A stretch of DNA of 64,000 nucleotides, taken from NCBI GenBank assembly GCA_050943535.1, contig JBMNPJ010000002.1, positions 287,117 through 351,116 on the forward strand, given 5' to 3'. The stretch is from Massiliimalia sp050943535. GTDB lineage: Bacteria; Bacillota; Clostridia; Oscillospirales; Ruminococcaceae. The notes beneath the pieces are model-generated. The model had not been told where the DNA came from and did not search any database. It saw nothing but the letters and a program-made list of their open reading frames with translations. Positions within the stretch are counted from its first letter, which is position 1. Every line of letters begins with the position of its first letter. The position numbers and the translations under genes are program-made. This document shows, piece by piece, positions 43,831-52,600 of the stretch.

Positions 43831-44466
43831 AATTAAATCATAGCACCATCCGGACCTACTTGGTAACCGTCTGGGGTTGTGGTGTTGGCAAGCATTCTGC
43901 CGCTGTTGTCTAGATAATACCACTTGCCTCCAATTCGAATCCAACCGGTCATCATGTAACCGTCAAGGTAGTGACAGTAATACCAGTCGTTTCCGTCTTT
44001 GAGCCAGCTTTTGTGCATTGCCCCGCTGGACTCCAGATAGTACCACTTGCCGTTAATCAATTGCCATCCGGTTTGCATGGCGCCGCTGGCATTCAGGTAA
44101 TACCATTTTCCGCCTAAATATTGCCATCCTGTCTTCATAGCACCGCTGCCATCGCCGCAGACAGAACACCGCTGACTAGCTTTTTCCAAAATTTCATACC
44201 ATCAACCTCCTTGTCATTTTTATTCCATTGGAAAAAACTCCTTATATTCATAATACACCTGAGCTAAAGAATTTTTTTCAAAAATCTTCTAATAATATGG
44301 AAATTCTATGATTTGACAGTTTTTGTGCTGTAAATTTGTGCAAATAAAAATAATATAGTACATGTGGCATAAAAGAAAGTAGTAAAAAAGTATTAAATTA
44401 TCAAAATAAATCAGACGAGAAATAACTTTATCGTGTAAAATAGAAAAATCCTGCACCAGAAAGAGG
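43831..44466. repeat. Direct repeat, deleted copy
   Basis: Matches 36465-38053 in the same orientation except for a 952-base internal deletion joined at the six-base word TGCCAT (44147-44152). The 270 bases upstream of the gene are retained with scattered changes, and form the whole of the 44197-44466 intergenic stretch. Confidence 0.8.
43833..44196 (-). pseudogene. Truncated copy of the leucine-rich cell-wall-binding protein
   Basis: The original start and ribosome site are kept, but after about 15 codons of signal peptide (MKFWKKLVSG...) the sequence jumps into the wall-binding repeats. The jump is a 952-base deletion, which shifts frame, so translation from the original ATG stops after 20 codons. 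The remaining frame encodes about 105 residues of wall-binding repeats nearly identical to the C-terminus of the intact protein, without a signal peptide. It is therefore a relic. Confidence 0.85.
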
Positions 44467-44472
44467 TGCGAT

Positions 44473-44507
44473 AAGAAAAAAGGACGAGCAAGCTGTCAAG
44501 CTTGTCC
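44473..44507 (-). terminator. Terminator of the leftward orphan gene
   Basis: Leftward stem GGACAAGCT/AGCTTGCTCGTCC (imperfect), followed by TTTTTTCTT. Confidence 0.65.
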
Positions 44508-44545
44508 GCCCTACATACTACTCAGTAAATGAGAATGAAATGGTA

Positions 44546-44956
44546 TTACATTTTCCAAATATATTCGATATAATCGATGTGCAAATCCAAGATAATATTT
44601 ATATTGTGGTATAAGTTTACAATCAAAGACTGGTAAGAAACATAGTGATAAAGATATTCAACTCTTTTCTGTTTTACGAGGTTGACCAATTTATCAAAAT
44701 CGAGTTCTTCATACAATTTTTTAAATTTCGGAAATTTCCGTGTTTTCATTTGATAAATGTCAAAAGTATCAATTAAATGCATTTTTATTGTTAGTGACTT
44801 GGCATTGGGACAAATATGCTGAATGGAATCATAATCAGATATTCCCTGTTCAAAGTCCAAAACAAGAAAATTATCTGAAAGCGAAATATTGTTGATTACA
44901 CAATCATGAGGGATAGGAACGGTAGGCCATTCTGCTTTATCTAAATAATAAGTCAT
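44546..44956 (-). CDS. Hypothetical protein
   Basis: 136 residues from the ATG at 44956, chosen for GGGAGG eight bases upstream. It is AT-rich with an acidic N-terminal half (NFLVLDFEQGISDYDSIQHI) and a C-terminus rich in Tyr, Ile and Leu. No signal peptide or membrane segment. It resembles the stray immunity-like or small accessory proteins found near conjugative-element scars, but no family is recognised. It is a single gene with its own terminator and lower GC than its neighbours, suggesting acquisition. Confidence 0.55.
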   Translation of the reverse strand: MTYYLDKAEWPTVPIPHDCVINNISLSDNFLVLDFEQGISDYDSIQHICPNAKSLTIKMHLIDTFDIYQMKTRKFPKFKKLYEELDFDKLVNLVKQKRVEYLYHYVSYQSLIVNLYHNINIILDLHIDYIEYIWKM

Positions 44957-45117
44957 AGAAATCCTCCCGACAATTCCCAATTTTTTGATTTTATTATACT
45001 TAGAAATTATGAATAATTCAATTACAGAAAATAAGATGAACAGTTGAAGTTAGATAGACTGTGTAAACCAAATCCAACTTTATTTTTTCTTATATAATAG
45101 ACGGGAGGTATGATAAT

Positions 45118-45306
45118 ATGCATACCAACAATTTGAATAGCACTTCTTATAAAAAAATGACCGCCGAGCAGGACAAATACCGGGACTGGTTGAAAAAACA
45201 GAGCGATGAGCAGCCAAAAATGCCCACGGTATGTGCAGATTCTATTTTGATTTTTCGCTACAGCAATAGTACAAAAATATATTTGAGAACAGGAAAAACA
45301 AGATAG
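45118..45306 (+). pseudogene. Fragment of an integrative-element protein (DUF3848-like N-terminus)
   Basis: 62 residues with GGGAGG before the ATG. The part MTAEQDKYRDWLKKQ matches the opening of a small protein common in conjugative elements of gut Firmicutes. After that the sequence changes to an unrelated Ser/Ile-rich tail and stops, so only the 5' end survived. It marks a former mobile-element insertion or deletion end. Confidence 0.5.
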
Positions 45307-45405
45307 AATAGAAGATAGTTTGAGAAAAAAGGAGTATGCAGACTTTTTCAAGAGTGGTATGACCAGGTTAGTTTACATTATTTTGAAAATGTACAATTAT
45401 TAAGG

Positions 45406-45448
45406 CCAAAATCGGAATCAAAAATCGTTTGTTCCGGTTTTGGTTTTT
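45406..45448 (+). terminator. Intrinsic terminator
   Basis: CCAAAATCGGAA/TTCCGGTTTTGG with TTTTTA following on the rightward strand. On the leftward strand, toward the response regulator end, it lacks a T-run. Confidence 0.7.
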
Positions 45449-45498
45449 ATGCTGATATTTTTGCTTTTACTCCGAGAAAATAAGAGACGCTGGCGGCT

Positions 45499-46299
45499 TT
45501 ATTGCTTTTTTGGCCATTTTTCAAATCCAAGTTCCGCATTACGGAATTCTCCCCAACTGTAAGCGGGCATATAGTCATTATGATAAGCATTGATGGCAAT
45601 GGGGTCTCCTTGGATAAAGCGGTAATAGTCGCAGTCAAATTTATCCGGCAAAACTGCGTAGCTGTTAAAGCCTTTGACCAAAATTTCTTCCGCGCCGGCT
45701 TTTTTTAAAGTGTTTTTGAGATCGTACACCAATTGACGGAAATATCCCTTGGAAGCAGTTGTTTCTTCAGTTTCTTCGAAAAGTGCTGTGCAAGCTTCTG
45801 CTGTTGTGACGGTTGCCCCTCGATGGTCAACCAGATAAGCCAAAGGTTCTTTGGCTTTGGCACGGCCAAACCGTACTGGCTGGCCGTCGACAAACAATTC
45901 GAAGCCGCCGAAAGTTTGGATTACAATATGTTTTCTTGTAGGGGATTCATCGTAAATAAATGTCAGCTCGCGCCGTACATCTTCAATATCCACAGGTTTG
46001 AGAAGATAGCCTGTTGCATGCAATCGGAATGCATCCAATGCATATTTCTGATAACCCGTAACAAAGATGATATGCATGTCTGGTTTTGCTTTTTTTAGTT
46101 TTACAGCCAGTTCCAGACCAGATATTTTTTGCATCTTAATATCTAGAAATGCTACGTCTGCTGGAAACGTATTTATCGCTTCCAAAGCTTTTTCTGGAGA
46201 GGTAAAGGTACGGATCTGAGCATGCGGATATAATTCGCTCAGGATTTTTTCCATTTCATCAAGCATGAACATTTCATCGTCTACTACTAAAAATCGCAT
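45499..46299 (-). CDS. Response regulator with a SARP/BTAD-type DNA-binding domain
   Basis: 266 residues. The receiver domain (1-120) has Asp7/Asp8, phosphoacceptor Asp53 in FLDIKM, Thr in FVTGYQK and Lys in LLKPVD. Residues about 128-225 are an OmpR-like winged helix of the SARP sort (IQTFGGFELFVDGQPVRFGR, KAKEPLAYLVDHRGATVTT), then a short start of a BTAD helical region. It is the partner of the histidine kinase just upstream (15-base gap). SARP-type proteins bind direct repeats 11 bp apart; such repeats lie before the pilus operon at 47965-47982. It is the likely pilus regulator. Confidence 0.88.
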   Translation of the reverse strand: MRFLVVDDEMFMLDEMEKILSELYPHAQIRTFTSPEKALEAINTFPADVAFLDIKMQKISGLELAVKLKKAKPDMHIIFVTGYQKYALDAFRLHATGYLLKPVDIEDVRRELTFIYDESPTRKHIVIQTFGGFELFVDGQPVRFGRAKAKEPLAYLVDHRGATVTTAEACTALFEETEETTASKGYFRQLVYDLKNTLKKAGAEEILVKGFNSYAVLPDKFDCDYYRFIQGDPIAINAYHNDYMPAYSWGEFRNAELGFEKWPKKQ

Positions 46300-46314
46300 A
46301 CATCCACCTCATTC

Positions 46315-47601
46315 CTACGAGTCTGTCCACGGTATCAGCAGGGTGACTACCGTTCCTTGATCGCTGCTTTCAATTTCCATACGGCCATTCACCATTTCTT
46401 TTAGACGACTGCGCACATTTTCAATTCCAATGCAGGCATGGTCTCCCAGATTTGGAAATTTTTTTGCTTTTTCAAAGCCTACTCCATTATCCTCAACACT
46501 TACAACCACATAAGAATCTGTTTCAGTTGTCGCGATTACAATTGTTCCACCGTTATCTTTGTTGAAGATCCCATGCTGTACAGCGTTTTCTACCAGTGGC
46601 TGCAAAGTCAGCGGAGGAATAAGAAAATTTGTTGTTTGGATTCGCCAAACCACGTGCAGGCGATCTCCAAGCCGCTGCTGTTCCAAATATAGATAATTCA
46701 TCGCATGCTTGAGTTCTTTTTCAAATGGAATCGGTTCCCGGGCTTTCAGGCTGTCCATATTACCTCTTAGAAATTCAGAAAATTCCTTTATTAATTTCCT
46801 TGCCTTCATTGGGTCTGTCTGACAGAGATGATGAATAACAGCAAGGGAATTGTACAAAAAATGGGGCTGAATTTGGCTGAGCATAATATCAATTCGCTGT
46901 TCGGCAAGAACTTTTTCCTGTTCTCTTAAAGTCACTTCATGTTCAAACTGGATGTTGATCAGAATAAAGAGCAGTGCAAGTACGATTCCTACGTTTACCA
47001 ACGCAATACCGCGTATAAACATTTGTGTTATACCAGTAGATAATGGTACAAGCGTGTATAACAAGAAAAACATGGTCTCCCGTTTTTTCAGCTTTTTTCT
47101 GGAAATGATAACCAACGTCATAAATAGCAGGTAGCAGAAAAGTGGAATGAATTGAGAAACCGTAAACAAAGGTCCGCGTTGATAGCCGTTATCATTTACA
47201 TAGAATAGCGCACCAGTAAATGGGCTGATAAGCGCTAAAATAACCTGAACAGCGCAAGCTGCCGTTACCGTTGTCAAACAGATTTTTTCGATTTTTCCCT
47301 TGATCTGTGTGTAGGTAATGATATAGAGCGAGAAAAAATGTAAAACGTGAGCCGAGGAGATAAAGTATATGACGGTAAATGCTGTCAGTGTGATTTTTTG
47401 CCATGCTTCTGGCGATTGTTGAAGAAACCAGTCTGCCAAGTCCCCTATGAGCATAAGAATATTAGCCAGCGCAATACCTAAAAAATATCCATTGGGTTGC
47501 TGTCGGTAGCGTTTGCCGTTTAACAGATAAATGATTGGAATCAGCGATAAGACGATCCCAAATAAATCCAGCGCAATGTTGGCAATTACCATCTGAGTCA
47601 T
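46315..47601 (-). CDS. Sensor histidine kinase, LytS/YehU type
   Basis: 428 residues. Six or seven membrane segments fill about residues 1-210. The His_kinase core has QPHFLYNSLAVIHHLC with His247, then the N box LVENAVQHGIF and the G box VSVEDNGVGF. This subgroup senses through its membrane part. It is cotranscribed with the SARP-type regulator. Its leader holds a structured RNA segment ending in a terminator just before the ribosome site (GGGGAGG), so expression may be attenuated. The ligand is unknown. Confidence 0.9.
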   Translation of the reverse strand: MTQMVIANIALDLFGIVLSLIPIIYLLNGKRYRQQPNGYFLGIALANILMLIGDLADWFLQQSPEAWQKITLTAFTVIYFISSAHVLHFFSLYIITYTQIKGKIEKICLTTVTAACAVQVILALISPFTGALFYVNDNGYQRGPLFTVSQFIPLFCYLLFMTLVIISRKKLKKRETMFFLLYTLVPLSTGITQMFIRGIALVNVGIVLALLFILINIQFEHEVTLREQEKVLAEQRIDIMLSQIQPHFLYNSLAVIHHLCQTDPMKARKLIKEFSEFLRGNMDSLKAREPIPFEKELKHAMNYLYLEQQRLGDRLHVVWRIQTTNFLIPPLTLQPLVENAVQHGIFNKDNGGTIVIATTETDSYVVVSVEDNGVGFEKAKKFPNLGDHACIGIENVRSRLKEMVNGRMEIESSDQGTVVTLLIPWTDS

Positions 47602-47624
47602 TTCTCAATACCTCCCCATTTAGA

Positions 47625-47668
47625 CAAAAAAGACGCACTCTATTCCTTTATCAGGCAGAGTACGTCTT
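47625..47668 (-). terminator. Terminator at the end of the kinase leader
   Basis: 12-bp stem with one wobble position, then six Ts, ending about 24 bases before the kinase ATG. It lies between the promoter and the ribosome site. Confidence 0.8.
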
Positions 47669-47773
47669 ATCTATGGGCTGAAAACATGACAAGCAGGCCA
47701 ACTTATCTTTTGCCTACTTATAAGTATTTCTCGGGCCTTTTTCACACCAGTCAAGCCTCTTTTCTTTTGTGTT
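47625..47773 (-). ncRNA. Structured leader or small RNA upstream of the kinase gene
   Basis: Leftward, transcription from the 47780-47808 promoter would give about 150 bases. There is an AGGCC/GGCCT helix enclosing ACTTAT/ATAAGT with loop AAGTAGGCAAAAG, then a 12-bp terminator helix AAGACGTACTCT/AGAGTGCGTCTT and TTTTTT. The loop word AGGCA is complementary to TGCCT in the terminator loop side, so a loop-loop contact is possible. It is either an attenuator controlling the kinase or a free small RNA. No known riboswitch class was recognised. Confidence 0.55.
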
Positions 47774-47779
47774 TTGTAT

Positions 47780-47808
47780 ATTTTAACATATTTTATTCTG
47801 CTTTACAA
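47780..47808 (-). promoter_or_regulatory. Promoter of the kinase-regulator operon
   Basis: Leftward TTGTAA, 17-base spacer, TAAAAT. Confidence 0.6.
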
Positions 47809-47964
47809 GTCTTTGCAGTGGTTTTTCTATATTGTTTAAACGATTTATAGTCTCAAAAAGCTTTTTGTTTGTCAGTTTTATTTTGATAAGAAATTTTTTA
47901 GAGAGCAATAGATAGAAATTTATGATTGGCTGCTTTGATAATGCATGCTTCTTAAAGACAGATC

Positions 47965-47998
47965 TGTAACGCTTTTGTAACAGTCAGTTTGCTATAAT
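47965..47998 (+). promoter_or_regulatory. Pilus operon promoter with SARP-type direct repeats
   Basis: TGTAAC occurs at 47965-47970 and again at 47976-47981, an 11-bp period. The -10 TATAAT is at 47993-47998, ten bases after the second heptamer; no good -35 exists. Tandem heptamers one helical turn apart, taking the place of the -35, are the hallmark of SARP-activated promoters. Confidence 0.65.
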
Positions 47999-48031
47999 AT
48001 ATTTAACAATTTAGATAGAGGGGCAGACATT

Positions 48032-49024
48032 ATGACGATTTTACTCGTTGATAGCGATAAAACCGCACTTGATCGGGAAGCCAAACGCATGGTTATACAT
48101 CAGTCTGTCGCTATGATCTTTTTACATAGCAGCGCCAAAGATGCTATACGATTTGCAATGTATCACGACGTTGATTTGGTTTTTACCAGATCGGTTTTAA
48201 CGGAAATGTCTGGGCAGGAATTGATAGAGCAAATTCATCGGTTCAGACCGGAAGCAGAATGCTATATTCTCCTCAAAGACGAAGAAGTGCCGTTGGCTTG
48301 CTGCCAGAGTGAGGGGAATCCAGCTTCTATAAAGTCGGAGATTTATGAAAAAACAGCTTCTTGCGAAGTGTTAACAAATACAAAAATAAGCAGGCAGCCG
48401 TTGGCTGACTGTTATGGACATTCCTGTTCTGGTTTGCAGGACGATAAAAGAGGTGGTAACCGTATGACAGAACAGAATCTGCGCAATTTGGGAAGAAAAG
48501 AACTTTTGGAAATGCTGATTGAGCAGGGAAAGGAATTGGAGTTCCTGAAATCAGAGTATGAAAAAGATCTGGAGTTTTTAAGATCGGAACACGATAAAGA
48601 ATTGGCTATCTTGAAAAAGGAATTGGAAGAATCTAAAAAAGCATTGGAAAAAAAAGAGATTGCTATCAACGAGGCAGGATCGATTGCGGTAGCTGCTCTT
48701 CAGATTAATGGAATATTTGAAGCGGCTCAGGCCGCGAGCCAGCAGTATATTGAAAATATTCGCAGTCTTAATGAACGTCAGGATGCGATCTGTGCCCAGC
48801 GGGATGCCGAAAGTCGGGAGCAGGCCGATCGGCGGCTTCGGGAAACCACAGAAAAATGTGAATCTATGGAAAAAGCTTGCCAAGAAAAATGTGCTGCTAT
48901 GGAAGCGCAGGCCAAACAACGTGCGGAAGCTTATTGGACGGAGGTTTCCGTGCGGCTGCAATGTTTTTACGAAAATCACCAGGAACTGAAAAAGCTGTTA
49001 AATTTCGGTCCTTGGGGTGCTTAG
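48032..49024 (+). CDS. Pseudo-receiver fused to a coiled-coil protein
   Basis: 330 residues. Residues 1-80 follow the receiver pattern (ILLVDSDKTALDRE), but position 53, the phosphoacceptor Asp, is Arg (DLVFTRSVLTEMSG), so it cannot be phosphorylated normally. Residues about 145-330 are a long coiled coil rich in Glu and Lys (LRNLGRKELLEMLIEQGKEL). This part resembles stand-alone proteins found beside sortase/pilus genes in gut Clostridia. An internal in-frame ATG at 48464 has AGGTGG seven bases before it, so a shorter 186-residue product is also likely. It is the first gene of the pilus operon; the role is unknown. Confidence 0.7.
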   Translation: MTILLVDSDKTALDREAKRMVIHQSVAMIFLHSSAKDAIRFAMYHDVDLVFTRSVLTEMSGQELIEQIHRFRPEAECYILLKDEEVPLACCQSEGNPASIKSEIYEKTASCEVLTNTKISRQPLADCYGHSCSGLQDDKRGGNRMTEQNLRNLGRKELLEMLIEQGKELEFLKSEYEKDLEFLRSEHDKELAILKKELEESKKALEKKEIAINEAGSIAVAALQINGIFEAAQAASQQYIENIRSLNERQDAICAQRDAESREQADRRLRETTEKCESMEKACQEKCAAMEAQAKQRAEAYWTEVSVRLQCFYENHQELKKLLNFGPWGA

Positions 49025-49042
49025 AACTGACGATGCCGTGCT

Positions 49043-49627
49043 ATGAAGTATAAACCTAAAATGCCGCCTCCTACCGTCCAACAATTAGAGGCAGAATTAA
49101 AACGAGTGAAGCAACAGCAGCGGTTTATCAAGACGCTTCGGAGTACAGTCGCCACACTTATTGTTGTAGCGGCGTCCGTCGTCTTGTTGTCAAGTCTGCT
49201 TGTACCTATCCTGAGAATTTATGGTTCTTCTATGACGCCGACGCTGGTAAACGGAAATATTGTAGCTGCGGTACGGAATGGTTTGTATGATCGCGGCGAT
49301 GTGATTGCCTTTTATTATAACAACAAGATTCTGGTGAAGAGGATTGTCGGACTGCCGGGAGAATGGATCGATATAGACGAAAACGGAATTGTCAGCGTAG
49401 ACGGACAACCGTTGGAAGAAACTTATTTGGAAGAAAAAGCATTTGGAGAGTGTGATATAGAACTTCCTTATCAAGTCCCCGATGGACGATATTTTGTTTT
49501 GGGTGATCACCGAAGCATTTCAAGCGATTCACGAAACAGTGCTATCGGCTGTGTTTCAGAGGAACAGATTGTAGGAGAACTGATTTTCCGAATCTGGCCG
49601 TTTGGGGATTTTGGAACGATTGATTAA
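49043..49627 (+). CDS. lepB: Signal peptidase I
   Basis: 194 residues. One membrane segment (about 32-57) is followed by the catalytic Ser63 in YGSSMTPTL and Lys99 in ILVKRIVGLPGE, then GDHRSISSDSR, the conserved box E. It removes signal peptides at the outer face of the membrane. The position just before the adhesin and pilin genes indicates a dedicated pilus peptidase, as in other Gram-positive pilus loci. No good ribosome site precedes the ATG; it starts 18 bases after the upstream stop and may rely on coupling. Confidence 0.93.
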   Translation: MKYKPKMPPPTVQQLEAELKRVKQQQRFIKTLRSTVATLIVVAASVVLLSSLLVPILRIYGSSMTPTLVNGNIVAAVRNGLYDRGDVIAFYYNNKILVKRIVGLPGEWIDIDENGIVSVDGQPLEETYLEEKAFGECDIELPYQVPDGRYFVLGDHRSISSDSRNSAIGCVSEEQIVGELIFRIWPFGDFGTID

Positions 49628-49648
49628 TATCTGGAAAGGGGGCTTTCC

Positions 49649-52600
49649 ATGAAGCCGTATAGTGAAAAAAGCAAAGCATGGGAATTGGTACAGGAAAGCA
49701 AACGAAAAAAATGTTGGCGGAAGATCACGGCTCTTTCAGCTTTTCTTGTGGCCATTGTAACAACTGGATTATTGATACTTCCGGCCATTACGATGGAAAA
49801 TGACCCGGAAAAACTTTGCTGCCAGATAACCCCTCATGTTCATGTGGATAGCTGTTATGATCAGGAGGGGAACCTTGTTTGCGGCTACGCGGATTTTATC
49901 GTCCATAGCCATCAAGAGTTATGTTATAACAGCGCCGGTGAGCTGATTTGTGAGTTGGAAGAAATTAAGCCTCATACACATGATGATTCATGTTATCAAG
50001 ATACCTTGGTGAAAATCTGTGGCTTGGAAGAGAGCGAGGGGCATGTTCATACCGACGCATGTTATGAAATTTTTGATGATTTAATTTGTATGTTGGAAGA
50101 GGCGCCTGCACATACTCATGAGGGCCATATCCACACCGATGCTTGTTATCAGGTTTCCAATGAATTGATTTGCGGCCAGGAAGAGACCGCTCCGCATACG
50201 CATGATGACGGATGCTATGATACACAGGGAAATTTAATTTGTAAAAAGCCTATTGAAGGTCATAGCCATACACAGGCGTGTTATTCTCAGCAGAAAAAAT
50301 TGATCTGTCAGCAGAATACGGGCTGTTATGACGAACAGGGCAATTTGATCTGTGAAAAAACTGCGGAAGGTCATACACATACACAGGCGTGCTATTCGCA
50401 GCAAAAGCATCTTGTTTGTGGACAGGAAGAAACAGCTCCCCATGCCCACACAGCCGATTGTTTTGAGGCGCAGAAGATACTGGCATGCGGAAAAGAAGAA
50501 ATTATCCTCCATACCCATATTCCTGAATGCTTTGATAATAATGGCGTTTTGACCTGCGGAAAAACGGAAGTTTTGGAACACGTTCATGATGAAAGCTGTA
50601 TTCCTGAGAATGATAAAACGGAAACGATTTTGCAAGATGATACGAACCACGCAACCGTAGAAAGTGTTCCGCCATCAAACGAAGTTGTACTGCTGAGTGA
50701 TGCCGACACGGCACGAGCAGGCAGCATAGACTTTAAACCGTATATTACCAGTATTACCTTATCCAAACAGGAGAATGGACAGTGGGTGCCTGTGGAAGGA
50801 GAAGTGACCAGCGGAGATACTATTCGGGTACGTATCAATTACAGCATACCGGAAAATGTAGTTGGCCCAGATTCCAGAGTGATCCATTATCAGCTTCCCA
50901 AAGGCGTTGGTCTGCGTGAGCAGGCAACAGGTCCTGTAACGATCGGCAATGAGGCTGTGGGCACATATACTATCTCCACGAGCGGTTTGATTCAGATTAC
51001 ATTTAACGAAGTATTTGCTGATAATAGAGCTTTTGCCGGTGATTTGGAATTTCAGGGCATGGTTACTGCAACAGGCGAGGGAGAAGAAGGCTCGATTGAC
51101 TTGGGATTCGGAGGCGGAACCATTATTGTAAAGCCCAATGAAGAGAATTCAGATCTTACCGTTAGTAAAACGGGTTACTATGATAAAAAATTGAATTTGG
51201 TCACATATGCAATTACCGTATCTACTGAGACGGGAACGGATGGAACTGTAACTATTCAGGACGCATTTATTCACGCACCTGCGTATGGAACGATCAATTA
51301 TAAAGAAATTATCAGCCTTGAAAAGAAGGATGCGCAGGGACAAATTACATATCCGTTCAGTAGCGTTGAGGAGTTGGCGCCGCATCTGATCGTTAATGAG
51401 CAGACATCGGAGAAAGCAGCTTCGTTTGTACTGAAAGATTTGCCTGCACTGGCGGCCGGGGAATCGTATATCCTTACCTATACAGCTACTCCGGATCTGA
51501 ATAGTCTGGGAGATGGAAATGGTTATCTTCAGTTTACCAATAATGTTACCGCTGCCGATCAGACCAATACGGCACAGGCCAGCACGAATATTCAGGTTTC
51601 CAAGGCCATGATTGCCAAGGAATGCAAATATGACGTTTTGACAAGAAAACTCCAATGGACGATTTATGTTAATGAAGATCAGCGGGATATCAGTAGCTGG
51701 ACACTGGGCGACGAGCTGACCTATACCGTTGACGGCCAAACCTATACGATGGAACTGCCGGATACCGTGACTATTACGGCGCTGATAGATTATGCGCCGA
51801 CAGGAGAATCGATGGAAGTTTCTTTGCCGTACACTTTCCCGGAAAATTCCAAGGCTCAATATGTGATTACCTATGAAACGGAGATCCCGACTGGTGTTTC
51901 GGAAAGCAATATTACTTTCCATAATAAGGCGTGGATTGGAGATTATTGGGTAAAAATCGATGTGGAAGGCCCTGCTCCGGGTGAATATGGCGTAATTAAG
52001 GGTGCGTATGACGTCGATAAAGAAACAGGTACAATCCAGTGGCTGGCATCTATCGCACATCCTGCGCAGGCATCGGTCGATCAGCTTCACTATGTAGATC
52101 TGATTTCCGGATTGGTTACTCCGGATGGAACAAAGCTTCTGGATGCGCATTATACAACCCGCACCCTGCTTGCTGATTCATTAACCGTGATGACAGTAGA
52201 CGGCAAGACACCACTGACATACGGTACGGATTATCAAGTTTTGGCAGTATCTAAAGCGGACGTCAAAAGCGTTATGGAGCAAAACAAGATAGACATTGAT
52301 GACTTGTCGTGGGCTGTGGCCGAGCAGCCATTTTCTGGAATGGTAGAATTCTTCTCTTGGAAAGATATAAACAGTTTTGGTCCAGATGAACCGTTGGGTA
52401 TGTTTGCAGTTGTATTTGAACAGAGCGCTGTATCGAAGATTGGCAATGTAAACCTTGCGCTCATGTATAAAACACAGGTGGATAAATCCGCACTGCCAGA
52501 AGGAACAGAAAAGATCTGGGCGGTTAACCTGAGCAGAATTCCGGATGAGTATTCTCTGGCGCAGATAGAAATGGATTTCTACGAAAAAATTGATAAGCAG

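Larger units (their letters stand above)
47602..48031. other. Divergent control region between the two-component system and the pilus operon
   Basis: It holds the leftward kinase promoter (47780-47808), a structured leader with terminator (47625-47773), and the rightward pilus promoter with tandem direct repeats (47965-47998). No gene. The A/T-rich middle (47810-47960) shows no further structure. Confidence 0.7.

Noticed and set aside
47625..47773. Cyclic di-GMP or other known riboswitch
   Set aside because: The conserved core words of the c-di-GMP-I class and other classes I can recall are not present, so it is left as an unnamed structured leader.
51149..52150. Long leftward open frame inside the giant adhesin
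   Set aside because: Antisense shadow of a repetitive, codon-biased gene; no ribosome site and no recognisable domain. The same applies to 52181-52807, 53711-54397 and 54966-55802.
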